NCBI RefSeq assembly: GCF_027580225.2
Contig: NC_073337.2
Span: 11,833,001-11,897,000 of the forward strand
Direction: 5' to 3'
Origin: Misgurnus anguillicaudatus
Lineage: Eukaryota > Chordata > Actinopteri > Cypriniformes > Cobitidae
Length of the DNA stretch: 64,000 nt
Shown here: positions 44,869 to 56,580 of the stretch, in pieces
Layout of the letters: every line of letters begins with the position of its first letter
Numbering within the stretch: position 1 is the stretch's first letter
Notes under the pieces: model-generated
Database searches by the model: none
Seen by the model: only the letters and a program-made list of their open reading frames with translations
What the model was told of the DNA's origin: nothing
Made by a program: the position numbers and the translations under genes

Positions 44869-45656
44869 AAACGAATGAGCCAACGAAAGAACCCAGCAGA
44901 CAGCATGTCTCTTCCCGCTAGGCGGCAGTCAGCAGACCAATAGTGGCAGTCGACTGCCTCCAAAATAAATAGGGCCACAGCTCAGTTTCTTCCCCAGAGA
45001 GATAGGGCCTTGAGGGAGTATGCCCAGGCCATGGAGGCAAGGGGTTTTTCTTGCCTCACATTCTTCTGAACTCCTACCTCATTGTGGGCCTCAACGTCCC
45101 TCCTTCTCTACCTGAACAAAAGGGGTTGATCCGCCGCCCATCCCGAGAGCTGGTGGATTATCTGTATTGGGAGGAGTCCCTTGGTTCCACTATGGCTACA
45201 CCACCTGCCCCGCTACTTGTGATTCCGGAGGATTGTGTCCTGGCTGTATTGTCCCTGTATGAACCAGCCCTACCTACAGCAAATCCCATGAGCCTTCTCC
45301 CACCTATCAACCTTCGCGGAAAGAGGTTCGCTTACAAGCCCCCCTCCGAGGGGTCCTCCACGGAGAAGAAATCACCAAAGAAATCACCTTACCTGCCATA
45401 AACTCTGTGTCACGAACTAGGACGAACTTGTTTCTCCTGCTGTCTGCATCTGGGTTCTGACTACCACCATTCATGACAAAATGACCGAGCCAATGAAAGA
45501 CTCCAGCAAACAGCATGTCTCTTCCCACTTGGCTGCAGTCAGCAGACCATGAACAATAGTGGCAGTCGACTGCCGCCGAAATGAATAGGGCCACAGCTCT
45601 GTTTACGTTTCCAGCACCTTACCTGCCATAAGCTCTGTGTCACGAACCAGGAGGAA
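44820..45656 (+). repeat. Partial tandem duplication within the LTR-like element
   Basis: Block 44820-44985 recurs at 45429-45603, and block 45384-45427 (ending TGTGTCACGAACTAGGA) recurs at 45614-45656. The order A-x-B-A'-B' means a unit of about 610 bp was duplicated and the middle was lost from the second copy. Confidence 0.8.
45001..45401 (+). pseudogene. Gag-like open-frame remnant of the LTR-like element
   Basis: One frame reads LREYAQAMEARGF and then breaks. A second frame continues for about 116 codons with LPEQKGLIRRPSRELVDYLYWEE and a basic C-terminus (EKKSPKKSP). No conserved domain is recognised. The position after the LTR suggests a decayed structural gene. Confidence 0.35.
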
Positions 45657-45693
45657 GAAACGGAGGAAGCCAGCTATACAGTCTGCTACCGCA

Positions 45694-45825
45694 CCTCCTG
45701 TCTCAGCTTCTCAGCCTTCTGCAGCGCCCCCAGTCTTGGCTCCTCAGCCGGCTGCAGCACCCCCTGTCTCAGCTCCTCAGCCGGCTTCAGCATCCCCTGT
45801 CTCAGCTCCTCAGCCTACTGAAGGC
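45694..45825 (+). repeat. 33-bp tandem repeat coding PPVSAPQPA-like units
   Basis: Four units of 33 bp (11 codons) translate as variants of APPVSAPQPAA in the 45637-45951 open frame. A proline/alanine-rich low-complexity segment of this kind is common in retroelement leader proteins. Function unknown. Confidence 0.75.
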
Positions 45826-46352
45826 TTCCGGTCTCGCCCTGTCTATCAGGTTCATCCCCCCAGGCATTATCATCACCCTGCTCATCTGTCGGGTCCACTG
45901 TCTCAGTCTCCATGTCTTGGAGTCAAGGGACTCTTTTCCCTTCCCTGGTAGCCCTGGTTAATTTCTGTCTGTGCCCTTTCCTGACGTTTCTCAGCCCAGA
46001 AATCCTGTCACGTTCCCGTCAGGTCCACCTGTCATCCCGGACATGTCCTGCCTCAGTTTGTCCCCCCTGGAACTGCCCCTTGTGTGTTCACTGACAAGTC
46101 TGCCTCTTCCAAACCCCCTACTAAACCTCCCTGCTCACCCTCATACCTCCCCCACACCCCACAGCTCAAGGACTCCTTACCCACCCAGTTCTTCCCCACC
46201 TGGACAGCGCCCCCCAGAACTTTCTTGTGCCCCACCCTGCCTCCAATGGCTGTTATTGTTGTTATGTTACCCCAATCCTGTTGTTGTATATTTTTGCTTG
46301 CTCTTGTGTTTATTTGTCATGTATTCTTGGGTCTTGTCGGTCTAGCCTTTCA

Positions 46353-46918
46353 TCTACTGAGTGCAATGACGAGTATTGTCTGGCTATTGCCCATGGCCAC
46401 AATGTAATTGCAGATATTCAGTAGGACATTACAATGGCTTGATCTAAATGTATGAAACTAATTCTTTTGTGAATTGCTTCTACCACTGCACTGTGAAATG
46501 GCTCTATACAATATTCCTCTGACACACAAATGCAGTGTTAATAGCTCAGCATTGACATTCTACAGTAAGTTTTATGTAATATGTTTTAGTGTCATATTTC
46601 CCAGAAGTGTATAATAGGCTGAATCTTTGAATTCTTATAACAGCCTTCACTAAAGTTTAGAAGAATAGCAAATAACTGCAGCACAATATTTTTTTATCAT
46701 TTAAAAAAGCAGCAACCATTGGAAATCTAGAAATCCTGGATTTCAGAGAAATTACTTGGTGTAAACGTACAGTACAGTAAGTCTTGCATAGTGAACATGA
46801 TAACACCAAGTACATCATTGTTGTTCCTGTAACATTCTTTGCATTATTTAGTCAAATTGTAGACTGGGTTTAGAGTCAATGTTAGGCTAAGGACTAGGTT
46901 AGGGGTTTGTATTGACAT
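46353..46918. other. Non-coding DNA, nothing recognised
   Basis: No supported feature. Confidence 0.4.
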
Positions 46919-46921
46919 TAA

Positions 46922-47157
46922 GGGGTGGTTTCCCTGACAGAGAATAGCTTAAGCCAGGACTAGGCCTTAGTTTGATTAGGAAATACTATTTTTTACAAAC
47001 ATGCCTTACTAAAAACATTACTTGTGTGCATTTTGAGGCAAAACAAAGGGCCCTGATGTATTTTAAGATATGTCAGTGCAAGTTGTTTTCAGTTTGGACA
47101 GCTCTTACATCTATTTTAGTCTAGGACTAGTCTAATCCCTGTCTGGGAAACCACCCC
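46922..47157. mobile_element. TAA-flanked PIF/Harbinger-type MITE
   Basis: GGGGTGGTTTCCC and GGGAAACCACCCC are perfect inverted ends bordered by TAA (46919-46921 and 47158-47160). AAGCCAGGACTAGGCCTTAG near the left is mirrored by TAGTCTAGGACTAGTCTAA near the right. I recognise this as a common fish element; it is 236 bp and non-coding. Confidence 0.85.
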
Positions 47158-47208
47158 TAAATGTTTGGCATTAATCTCATCTACTATGGAGTGTACCCAG
47201 GCCTGTAC

Positions 47209-47345
47209 ACTCTTAAAAATAAATGTTTTTTTTTCTTTTTTTTTTGATTATTAAAAGGTATGAAATAAATGGCTATTTAAAGAACCTTTGACTTTGGTTC
47301 TTTGAGAAACCAAAAGGGGTTCTTCAATGGCATTGCTGTGAATTA
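47209..47345. repeat. Dispersed repeat with ACTCTTAAAAATAAATG start
   Basis: The opening and the GAACCTTTGACTTTGGTTCT and GGGGTTCTTCAATGGCAT segments match a very common fish MITE from memory. Its right end is not clear. Confidence 0.55.
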
Positions 47346-48589
47346 CCTTTTGAGCACATTTATTTTTTATCTTTAAACCAAACTAGTATTTGCTCAAAGT
47401 TCTGCTTCTGGATACATACTTTATATCTTTTCAATTTTCAGTATTATTAAATATTTGTATATCTGTAATATTTTTTTAAATATACAAAACAATTCAAATG
47501 AATTTCAAAATGTCAACATAATGTTGCTGTTCTATTTTCCCTTCTTAATTCATTTAGACTGTGAAAGCACATATACAAGTTTCTCACTACATTTCAATCA
47601 GCATATGCATGTACCCCCTCCCACTAATGGAAAATCAGAGGAATGAGATGATCTGACGAACGCTTTACCGCATAAGCTTCAATTCTTCAAACTCCAGCAG
47701 TCGGAGAAATGATGCTGACCAGGGATGCATCGCTCCTCTGAGAATTCCTATATCCTGAATAAACTCCAACCCACTCACCCTGGCAGGCGTTATGGGACTG
47801 AACAGCATTCATGTATTGGTGATTTAAGTGTTTACACACACACGCACACACACACGCGCGCACACACACGCACACACAAATGTTCTTTGCTAATGACATT
47901 ACTTATGAATGAGGAAACCCCAGAAACCAAGGCAATACACTTTTTATGATCTGACTTTTATTTTCAATGTATGCTAAATAATAAATGATGATGATAATTA
48001 TAAACAGAGAATGGACACAGTTAACAATAAACTTCAAAGAAAGTTCCTCTCATTACACGTGTGCTGATTTCGTAGTAAATCAGTATTTTAAAGCAATTCC
48101 GATACAAAAACAAAACTGCTTTAATCATGTTCATTTACTGTAGTTATTAAATTTAAATGTTAATTTAAAGACCTAATGAAATCAATTTAATGATATGGTA
48201 ATTTCTTAATTACTTAATTACAATTTTACTAATTGAAATGTGCATTTAACCACGCATATCATGGGTACTGAATTGAATTTGAAAAATTTGTACTGTAACA
48301 AAGGGGTGCTAAGGTCTAGGGTTACCTGTATGTCTTATTTTTTTATACTTCAAGGTTGTTATATCTACTAAAAATATTATATTCTTTTTGCATCTGGATG
48401 GAAAGATTGACTGTAGCAAACACTCAATTCTTTGGTGTCATTCTTATCATTTTTTATTTCCTCATCACACAAGAATATATAAGCCTACTGTAAGCAGCTG
48501 CCTGTATATCTTAAGAGACTGTGTAAAGCCCCTTCTTAAAGGACAGCAAGCCAATTTTGTTTAGCAATTTCTATTGAGACTGGAAGGGC
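47346..48589. other. Non-coding DNA with a short (CA)n tract
   Basis: AT-rich. An interrupted (CA)n/(CG) run at 47833-47878 is the only repeat seen. Confidence 0.5.
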
Positions 48590-48732
48590 AGTCAAAAAGA
48601 TGCTTTCTGATGTAACTGTTGTATGCATGTGGCAGCCCCTTAAATATACATTTTCAGTTTGTGTTTACCATGGGAATAGGACCTATGACCTTGTTGGTGC
48701 TAACACCATGCTCTACCGGTCAGGCTAAAGTA
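48590..48732 (-). repeat. tRNA-derived SINE remnant
   Basis: Read on the minus strand, TGACCGGTAGAGCATGGTG resembles a Pol III A box and GGTCATAGGTCCTATTCCC a decayed B box (consensus GGTTCGATTCC). A GAAAGCATCTTTTTGACTGCC-like tail resembles the 3' end of DANA/HE1-type cyprinid SINEs. The copy is degenerate and no target duplication is set. Confidence 0.6.
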
Positions 48733-49328
48733 ACACTTGATACAGTCTTCACCCAAGAAACAAGTGAAAACCAAAAATGCACCACACACACACAAACACA
48801 CAGTCACAGATGAGGGAACGTGAATTTGAATCCCTGCGGATTCCTATCGCAATTGGTTTACAGCATTGGTTCCGGCCCACTGCTGTCTGTATCCATTAAG
48901 ATAATAAAATGTCCCGCAGTGAACGCTTGGAGAGAAGGTGAACTGTCAAGATAGGGTAAAGCCATAATGTGTTCGCAATATTTCCACAACTGGAGCTGGA
49001 ATACACAGAATGTTAGTTAAGAAGGCAAAAGAGAGAGAGAGAGTTAAATTGACTGTACTATATTCAATTATACTTTCAATGGTGCTTTCTTTGCCGATGC
49101 TTGGTGAAGCGTTCATGCACACCCTGTCTCACAGAGAGAGAATTGGTTATTGTTAGGTCACCAGATGGCACACACTCAAACAGAACAGTTTTAAGAAAAG
49201 TTAAGAAGAGTTTGTAGAAAAGATTGTAGCTCTGCCAAGTTAAAAACACAGACTGACATTAATATGTGTCAGAACTGTCAACTATTTGTCATTTAATAAC
49301 AAACAATAGACTGTTAATTAATCTTTTT

Positions 49329-49385
49329 ACATTTACATTTATTAATTTAAAAGATGCTTTTATCCAAAGCGACGTACAGTTAATG
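49329..49385 (-). repeat. SINE/LINE-type 3' tail fragment
   Basis: On the minus strand, GTCGCTTTGGATAAAAGCAT followed by TAATAAATGTAAATG is the widely shared fish SINE tail. No tRNA-like head is attached. Confidence 0.65.
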
Positions 49386-49887
49386 AATACCCATTCATCT
49401 AAAAAGGCAATAAACACGAAAAGTGCCAGTAATAAGATTCAGTCACAAGGTTCAGATCGTAATCTAAACTATGGCATGGTTACTGCATAATTAATGCAGT
49501 TTCCAACATTTATATGAAGAATTTCGTGATTATCTGAGCAACTATTAGAGCCATTACTAATAACTATATTATCAGAAAAGATAGGGACAGTTGTTATTGT
49601 AACATAAGATATACAAGACTGTCTTATTATCTTTTGTACCAATACTCAGAACTTGTTTAATCTGTTTGTGTCTTGCGGGATGAAGAATGGTGGTCTGTGC
49701 TTCATTGGAATGGAAAATCAAAACAGGGGCTGTCTGTTTGAAAAAGTAAGTTTTATCAAATTCAGATAAGGAGGCAGAGACATATAAAAAGTATAAGATT
49801 ATAAAAAGGCCACATGGAACATTCCTTGTGTGAGTGTCTAAAATATGCAGTTTTGTGATAATGATATAATTGATTGCATTGTGACCA
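49386..49887. other. Non-coding DNA, nothing recognised
   Basis: No supported feature. Confidence 0.4.
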
Positions 49888-50280
49888 GTGTTGGGGGTAA
49901 CGCATTACAATTAACGCGCATTACGTAATAATATGACTTTTCTGATGTAACGAGTAAAGTAACGCATTACTTTATAAATGCACACATTATTAATATTTGA
50001 GTTAGTGTTTTTTAAAACGTAATGCAAGTTACTTTTCAGTTTAATTAATTCAATTTAAAAATAAAATAATGTACTGAATTAAACTGAACATATTAACGTC
50101 GAACTACGCACTCTGTGTGCCTGAGCGGGAACAGTTTGAGTCAGAAACGGAGATGGCAGGCCTGAGCTTGACATTTTTGCGATCATAAAAAACACCTGTA
50201 AGGCCAGAAAGAGATCAAGCCTCAGCCAAGTAAGAAAAAATAACGCAAAAGTAACGTAAGCATTATTTTCCATGAAAAGT
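49888..50280. repeat. Truncated hAT-type element, CAGTGTTGGGGGTAACGC start
   Basis: The left terminus CAGTGTTGGGGGTAACGCAT belongs to a well-known fish hAT family, and AACGCATTAC words recur. The right part ends in AAAGTAACGTAAGCATT without the expected inverted terminus. Non-coding. Confidence 0.65.
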
Positions 50281-50288
50281 ATCTACTG

Positions 50289-50610
50289 ACGCTTTTCCAT
50301 TGCATAGTACCCCACGGGTTGGTTTGGTTTAGTTTGGGTCGGGTCAGCTTACTTTTGGGAGCTTTTCCATTAGGTGCAGTACGTAGTAACTGATCATTTT
50401 TTTGTACCACCTCGGTTGGGGTTCCAAGCGACCCGAACTGATACCAAACGTGACGCGAAAACACTGTAGATCACTCATTGGTCTGAGAGAATCGTCACTA
50501 CCAGCGTCACGCTATAATGTTAGCTTTACCTTTAGTGCTAGCTTGCGCTGTCTCGAGCAAACATGCTGTCATCTGTGCTCTGTTATAAGAACCTGAGGTT
50601 GGGCCTCGAG
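50289..50610. repeat. Dispersed repeat related to 31836-32340
   Basis: GCATAGTACCCCACGGGTTGG and GGGTCAGCTTACTTTTG are shared with 31840-31890. TTTTCCATT occurs twice near the start. Ends are undetermined. Confidence 0.6.
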
Positions 50611-50893
50611 CCCCAGGTTCAACCCCCCTGCAACAGTACTGCACAGAGGAAGAAAGAGAAAAGTGAAGGAGGAGATGTGAAGGAGGAGGGATGCTGGAAA
50701 AATTGCAGCTGGACCCGGAGGCCAATCATAATGATGATTGACAGACCTGAATGTTTAGGCTCCTCTTGAACCTACGTTTAGAACTACAATAAAATGTACC
50801 CTTCACAAAAGGGTATTTCATTACAAAAAAAAAATGCCTTGACAAAAGGGCACTTTGGCCATCAGGTGACGGTGATTAGAACTCCAGTGATAG

Positions 50894-51442
50894 TAGCCAT
50901 GTTTCCATCACCATGATTTTATGAGCATTTTGAAGTAATTTCAGTTGGAGTAATGAAAACGCCAAATTTCGATTAAAACCCCCTTAATTCGCAAAAAGTT
51001 TTTATGCACGCTTGAGGGGGTTTCTTATTTATGCGAAAAAGAGTAAATAGGAAAACAGGAGATGGAAACGCATTTGCCGACTAATTCTGGCATAGCGAAC
51101 ATTAAACCCATCTGACTGATCGTCTAGCTGTTTCCGCTTGAGTTGTCTTTACCATATATGGGGGTCGACGTCGTCGCAATGTCCTTGCTGCTAGTGCCTT
51201 CATCAAAAGTCTGCATTCCTTTTTCTGTTCACAGCATTTAGTTTGGCAACAACAAGCTGCACTGCTAATAAATTAATAACTTGCCCCATTGTGACAACAT
51301 CAGTCCTGTCTCCATTTTCCACGCGTACCTTGTTTTGTTTTCTGTTAGTTACTAGGTTACCAATACCATGTAATTCGCGTTTGTTTTTCTTTTTTTGGGA
51401 ATTTTAAAAAGATTCGCTTCACGTCTGGATGGAAACCCAGCT
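50894..51442. mobile_element. hAT-like element with TAGCCATGTTTCCATC terminus
   Basis: The right end GGATGGAAACCCAGCT is an imperfect inverse of the left end. AGTGATAG (50886-50893) and AGTGATCG (51443-51450) match at seven of eight bases, fitting an aged hAT duplication. Non-coding body with TTTATGCG and GCGAAAAAG words. Confidence 0.6.
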
Positions 51443-51450
51443 AGTGATCG

Positions 51451-52080
51451 TTGTGGTTGATTGAGTGAAGATTGAGTCAAGCTCAAACCGGCGCGCAACG
51501 TTTTGCTGTTTCCGCGTTGAACAACATGTTTCCTGGAAATGGTGTGCAAGGGGATTAAAATAAGTTTTCTCTTGTTTGGTGGGTGTGTCAGAACTGCAGT
51601 CCAATCGGCAGCAACATGTAATTAAACCACGCAGTTCTTGCACAATGGGTCCGAGTTGTAATGTTTTTTTTTATTCTGGACGACAAGGGCAGTGACATTG
51701 AGTGCACTTACAGTATTTTAAACATATTTATAATAATTTCATCAGGCTCATCAGAACAGGGTGTTCAACGCGTCACCGTTTTTGTTTAAAAAATGTTGTG
51801 CAACGTTTTGTCGGGGCTGAAGGCAGCCCTGGTGATTCATACTATTCATTTGTAAAGTGTTCAATTTCCTAGATCATCCTCAAATAAAGGGTTTATCACA
51901 TTGTTTATACACCACTCCAAAAGTACATAATAAAACTACATATAATACTAATGATAAACATTTGGGAAAAAATGTTTGAATAAAAAATTTGATAAGATAT
52001 TGGTTATTCTACCTCTGCAGTGGTATAACAGAAAAAAACTATAGTAGTACAAAATAGTAGTTTTCCACCAAGTCCCAGAT

Positions 52081-52083
<3 letters not shown>
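51451..52083. other. Non-coding DNA, nothing recognised
   Basis: No supported feature. Confidence 0.4.
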
Positions 52084-52133
<50 letters not shown>

Positions 52134-52160
52134 GCGCACGCGCACGCACACGCACACGCA

Positions 52161-52252
<92 letters not shown>
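52084..52252. repeat. Long (CA)n microsatellite with CG-containing centre
   Basis: About 169 bp of CA repeats, interrupted at 52130-52180 by (CG/CA) and CGCA units. Three long minus-strand open frames across it (Cys-Val repeats) are artefacts. Confidence 0.97.
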
Positions 52253-52253
<1 letters not shown>

Positions 52254-53752
52254 TTATATCCATATCCACTCACATTGGTAGAGCAGGTATAAGCTGTATT
52301 CTATGAAAAAGAAGCCATCATGCTCTATAATGAACTGTTCCCACTGCTCAGAGTAAGCAGATTATTCTGGTTTTACTCACCTTGTGTCAGTTATTCCTCT
52401 ATGGCGATAAAGTAAAAGAAGAATACATGGAGTAAATGATCCGATTACAGTCTATACCAAAAGGTCCAGCTTTGCAAGTGGGATGAAAAGGCCATAGGAC
52501 AATTTTGTAACACACTGGTGGGCTTAAGAGGTAAGGGGCAGCAACACTAAAGGAGAGTCTGGAAAGCTGCTTCTTCAGATGATGAAATGTGCCACAGCAG
52601 TTAGCTGTACATTTTTAATCTTGTTAGCACCTGCATGATATGACCTTTACCGTGACAGATGCTTTTAAGCCTGGGTCTTTTTGTGCCTCACACTGTGCTT
52701 AGAGCAAGGAAGCTTAAAAAGATCTAGGTTACAATGTTTACATGCTAAATTTAATGCCTAAAGATTGCATCTTCTTGGGGAAAGGTAACTAACACAGTGC
52801 TTACACAATTTCTTTTCAAAAACATCTGAGAAACTTTACGAAACAAATGAGAACCCTCAAGCTATAGAAAGATCTCAGTTCTTTCTCTAAACTCTGATGT
52901 GTTTATTGTCAGCATGAAGGTGATATAAATGAGGACTCAATGATAAAGTTTAAGGACACACAGATGATCAAAGCCTCACATCTTTCTAGTGTTTAAAAGA
53001 TAACACTTACTTCAAAGTCTGCAGTCTTCGGCAGAGATGGTACTGTTCACACAAAATCCCAAGTGTGCCGTCAAGACTCTTTTAGTGGGATCTCAGGAGA
53101 TTTCTTGGCTACCTCTCTTAGCACTATATCCCTAGAGTGGAGCTTTAGTATCACATCAGCTTCGTATTTAATTTGTCGATGTGCTTACACATGTATTCTA
53201 TTACAGTAGATTAAATGCTGAAAATTATTATTGTGAACTTATAAATTTACATTTGGAACATGCCCAATTACACAGCACAGAGTCTTGTCCTCTGACAGAA
53301 GCCTGTACAGCAAAATTTTTGTGGAAAGTGAATATTCTATTAAGGCTGATAGCAAATGTAATTTTTACCACTAGTGATTGCAAAAGAACACTGGTGTTAT
53401 GACGCTATGAAGGAGCATGGAATGATGGGAGTTGTCACCTCCGCTCACAAATGATGTTCATGGATGATGTTATAAAGTTTGTTAAACTGTTACACTATAT
53501 TGTACAGGACACACAGCAGTTCATTCTGGTTCTCAAATGCTGACTGACAAAGAGCCGTTTCCGATTTTCCAGCAATATCACCATAGGATACTGAGCTATA
53601 CAGTCACATATTTATGACTGGAAAAGCTGCCACCAGAGAGGTCAGTCACACAGGCACATATTTAGCTGTTTAGACGCTTTAAAGTCCCCCTGTAATCAAT
53701 AATTTTATCACCTAAAACTCATATTTGAGCAGAATAATCAGAATAATAGCAT
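52253..53752. other. Non-coding DNA, nothing recognised
   Basis: No exon, inverted repeat or known repeat supported in these 1.5 kb. Confidence 0.4.
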
Positions 53753-54066
53753 ACCGTATTTACGGACTATAAGTCGCTCCGGAGTATAAATCGCATCAGC
53801 CAAAAATAACACATATAACTCGACACACACTCATTTGTAACCTGACACCGGCTTCTTAAAAGAGGATACTAAAAAGAAAAAACAAACCAGAGCATCAAAA
53901 ATACCACCAGTTTCTTGGTGAATACTAATAAGCAATAAACCTGCTTTGGGGCATCAGATATAATAACTGTCTCACTCTCATTTCACTGTATTTTAAAGCT
54001 AAATGATGTTGTCTGGTTTAAATCATAAAAAGGGATGCTTCAGCCAAAAAAGTTTGAGAACCACTG
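53753..54066. repeat. hAT-type repeat fragments
   Basis: TACCGTATTTACGGACTATA near 53753 with AAGTCGCTCCGGAGTATAAA matches a widespread fish hAT family start from memory. AAAAAAGTTTGAGAACCACTG ending near 54066 is a separate right terminus, as at 39682. Whether both belong to one element is unclear. Confidence 0.5.
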
Positions 54067-56036
54067 CGTTAGAGCATTCACACTGCACATGTGAGGATCA
54101 CAGAAGTAAAGCTGAAGCAGCAGTGCTACAATCGTTTCAGCACCAAGTCTATGTAGCATCCATACATAATATCTATGGCTCGAACTACTGATCCACTCAA
54201 AAAAACAAGGCGATTTTCTGTCTCTAATTTTATGGGGAAAATCAGTAACAGTGAATTGATTGAAGTAATGATGAATTTGCACATGGTTTGTCTTAAAGCA
54301 TATCAAAAACACCACATCCCACATAGCAGATGGTCTTGGGCCGAATGTGTCCTCGTGTTGGTACTGCTGGCATGCTGCCGGCCCTGGCATGCAACATGTC
54401 AGTAAAGTGTGTGCCAAGTGTAGCAATGATGGCACTGGATCCTTGATGGCAGAGAACATTTGGGCCAGTTGTGGATGGGAGGTATGTAAAGAAATGTACT
54501 TTTGTCATTTTATCAAGTAGCTTCTTGACATTTTAAACAAAATTTTTTTAGCTCTTTGTGGCTGCTGTTTCTTCATTTTTAAAAGAAACCAATGACAGGT
54601 CATTAAAAATGTTAGTTTTTTATTTAAATAAACTAATACATTTGGACAATTTTATTATTTTATCTACAAAACTAATTAAAGACACATATTCCTTCAGATC
54701 ACGGTCAAGACATAAAACATTTTTTTCCGAATTTTTGTTCGATTTACATGGTATCAGCAGCTTCTTTCTGATTGGTGGATGAGATTCACGTGAGGTCAAT
54801 GGGTTTTTCCTGATAAAGGAAGGTTTTTTGACAACGACTGATCCAGATGTGCTTCTTAATTCTTATTTGTGCATCCCTGTTTCCTTTCCTTGCAAGGACG
54901 GAGAAGAGAGATGGTATATCCTCACTTTAAACATATACTTGAGTTCATTGACTACATTAAAATAAGGCAGCGGCTATTTACACTAAATGCAAATATCTGT
55001 AGCTATAGTTGCTATTTACACCAAGTAAAATGATAGAAATATGTTCTATTTACATTAAGTGACAATGTTAGCATTTTCTTGGTGATGTGCTATTTATAGT
55101 AGGTGGAAATATGTTTTATTTCATTGAATCAAGTGTAAACAGTAATTAAATACTGTCTATCTTGGCAGATACTATTTGCACATCAGTATTTTTGTAGAAT
55201 AAGAGGATGCAATAATAACAGAGTGTAAATGATTATATTTATTAAAATTATTAAATAGATGCTGCATTATTGGAGGAATAAAAACCCTCGCTCGAGACAC
55301 GAGACATTCTCCATCTAAAAAAAGTTATTGCAGAGCAGCACATTAAATTCGCTGTGCTGTCCCGTCGTGAGTCTTGAGGTCTGTTCGAGTTCATGCGCCG
55401 CTACGCAGACCGATCTTCGAGGTTTTCTTGCTTGCAGTCTAGGAAGGAGTTGAAGATGGAGTTGTCAAGTCAGACACCTGTTGTTTGCTGTAGTGACATG
55501 CACACCATGTCTTCTTTTTTAAATCGCGAATTAAGTGAATACATTGGTGAATTTTTCAAAAACCAAATCTTTTAATAAAAGTTCCAACCAGAAATCCTTT
55601 ATATTGAATATTTTAGTTGCTATTTATATTGTATGCCCGAAAATAATGGGAAATATAAACACTAGATCAGAGCTAGTAAACTGGCAGCCTGTGGGCCAAA
55701 TGCGGCCCTCCAATAATCTTTATCCAATCATCTTTGTCTAATTTAAAATCAGCGTGGTTACTTTTACCTTTTCACTGTACATGGCAAATGACAGCCGAAA
55801 AAAATGTAAAGAGAGTCGAAAAGGGACTGCGTGTGGTGCCAACCATCTGCGGGTGTGTAATTATTGGATCCAATTTGAGCTTTAAAGCATAAAAAATAAA
55901 CTTGTGCGACTACAGTGCATGAAACAGGCAGACTGGAAGTGATGTATTTCAGTATGTTCCAATAAAAAAGGTGAAAATTATTAAAATTTTTAATTATAAA
56001 TACTTCTATTTTTAACTTTATCAGTAACACTTGAAT
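54067..56036. other. Non-coding DNA with a degenerate TATTTACA repeat
   Basis: Between about 54970 and 55150 the word CTATTTACACYAAGT and variants recur four or five times at 33-40 base intervals. The block at 54310-54480 (CATGCTGCCGGCCC, GGCATGCAACATG) is GC-richer with short inverted words and is unidentified. No exon is supported. Confidence 0.45.
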
Positions 56037-56580
56037 CTTGAGCTCAGAGCCGGCGCCAGGCCATAACTAACAGCTGGGCACGTGGCACGCAATCACACAA
56101 AAACAACAAATACAGTGCAAGCTTGGTACAGACTGTCAGCTCATTTCCCGTATAAAGTGCAGAAGATCACAAACTATGCGCAAAAGTTAAACTATTTTGA
56201 ACTTTGACCGCGGCGTGAGCGCAAGTCGCACTCCGCTGCGCTCGCGCTTTGCTCGACGCAACAACAAACCGCCCTCGCGCGGTGCAAGCTTTTGAAATGA
56301 ATGGGTCTCGCAGCGCACACCGCATCCTAAAAGCCGCTTTAGCATAAGCACGTCGCAATGCTGTTAACGGTCTATAGCCACACTTCACATTTAGGCTTAC
56401 GTAAATTAAAACAAGGCTAACTTACCTTTAAAAAAGCTGAAGCCGGTGTGTACGAACATTAAACTTCCTTAAAACAGTGTCCTGTAGATTTGAAAATTCC
56501 ACCTCGACCTCTAAGCTCAGAGTTTGAGCCAATCGGTATTTGCATGAAGTCAGATGGAGCAGGCGGTGCTGGTTCTAAAT

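Larger units (their letters stand above)
44492..46352 (+). mobile_element. Non-autonomous LTR-like retroelement, rearranged
   Basis: A 377-bp LTR-like block (44492-44868) begins TGTCATG and ends CATGACA, a perfect 7-bp inverted repeat, and holds AATAAA near 44812. It is followed by short broken coding frames and a proline-rich repeat but no protease, reverse transcriptase or integrase. A sequence similar to the first 35 bases of the LTR occurs at about 46315 (TGTCATGT, TCTTGT, TCTAG), perhaps a truncated 3' LTR. No primer site with TGG is visible, and target duplications cannot be set. Part of the body is tandemly duplicated. Confidence 0.55.

Noticed and set aside
44745..45594. Two similar minus-strand open frames (MALFI..VDCHY)
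   Set aside because: They are the antisense of the duplicated block in the LTR-like element, so their similarity reflects the duplication and not a gene family.
52004..52273. Minus-strand open frames of Cys-Val repeats
   Set aside because: They are translations of the (CA)n microsatellite in three frames.
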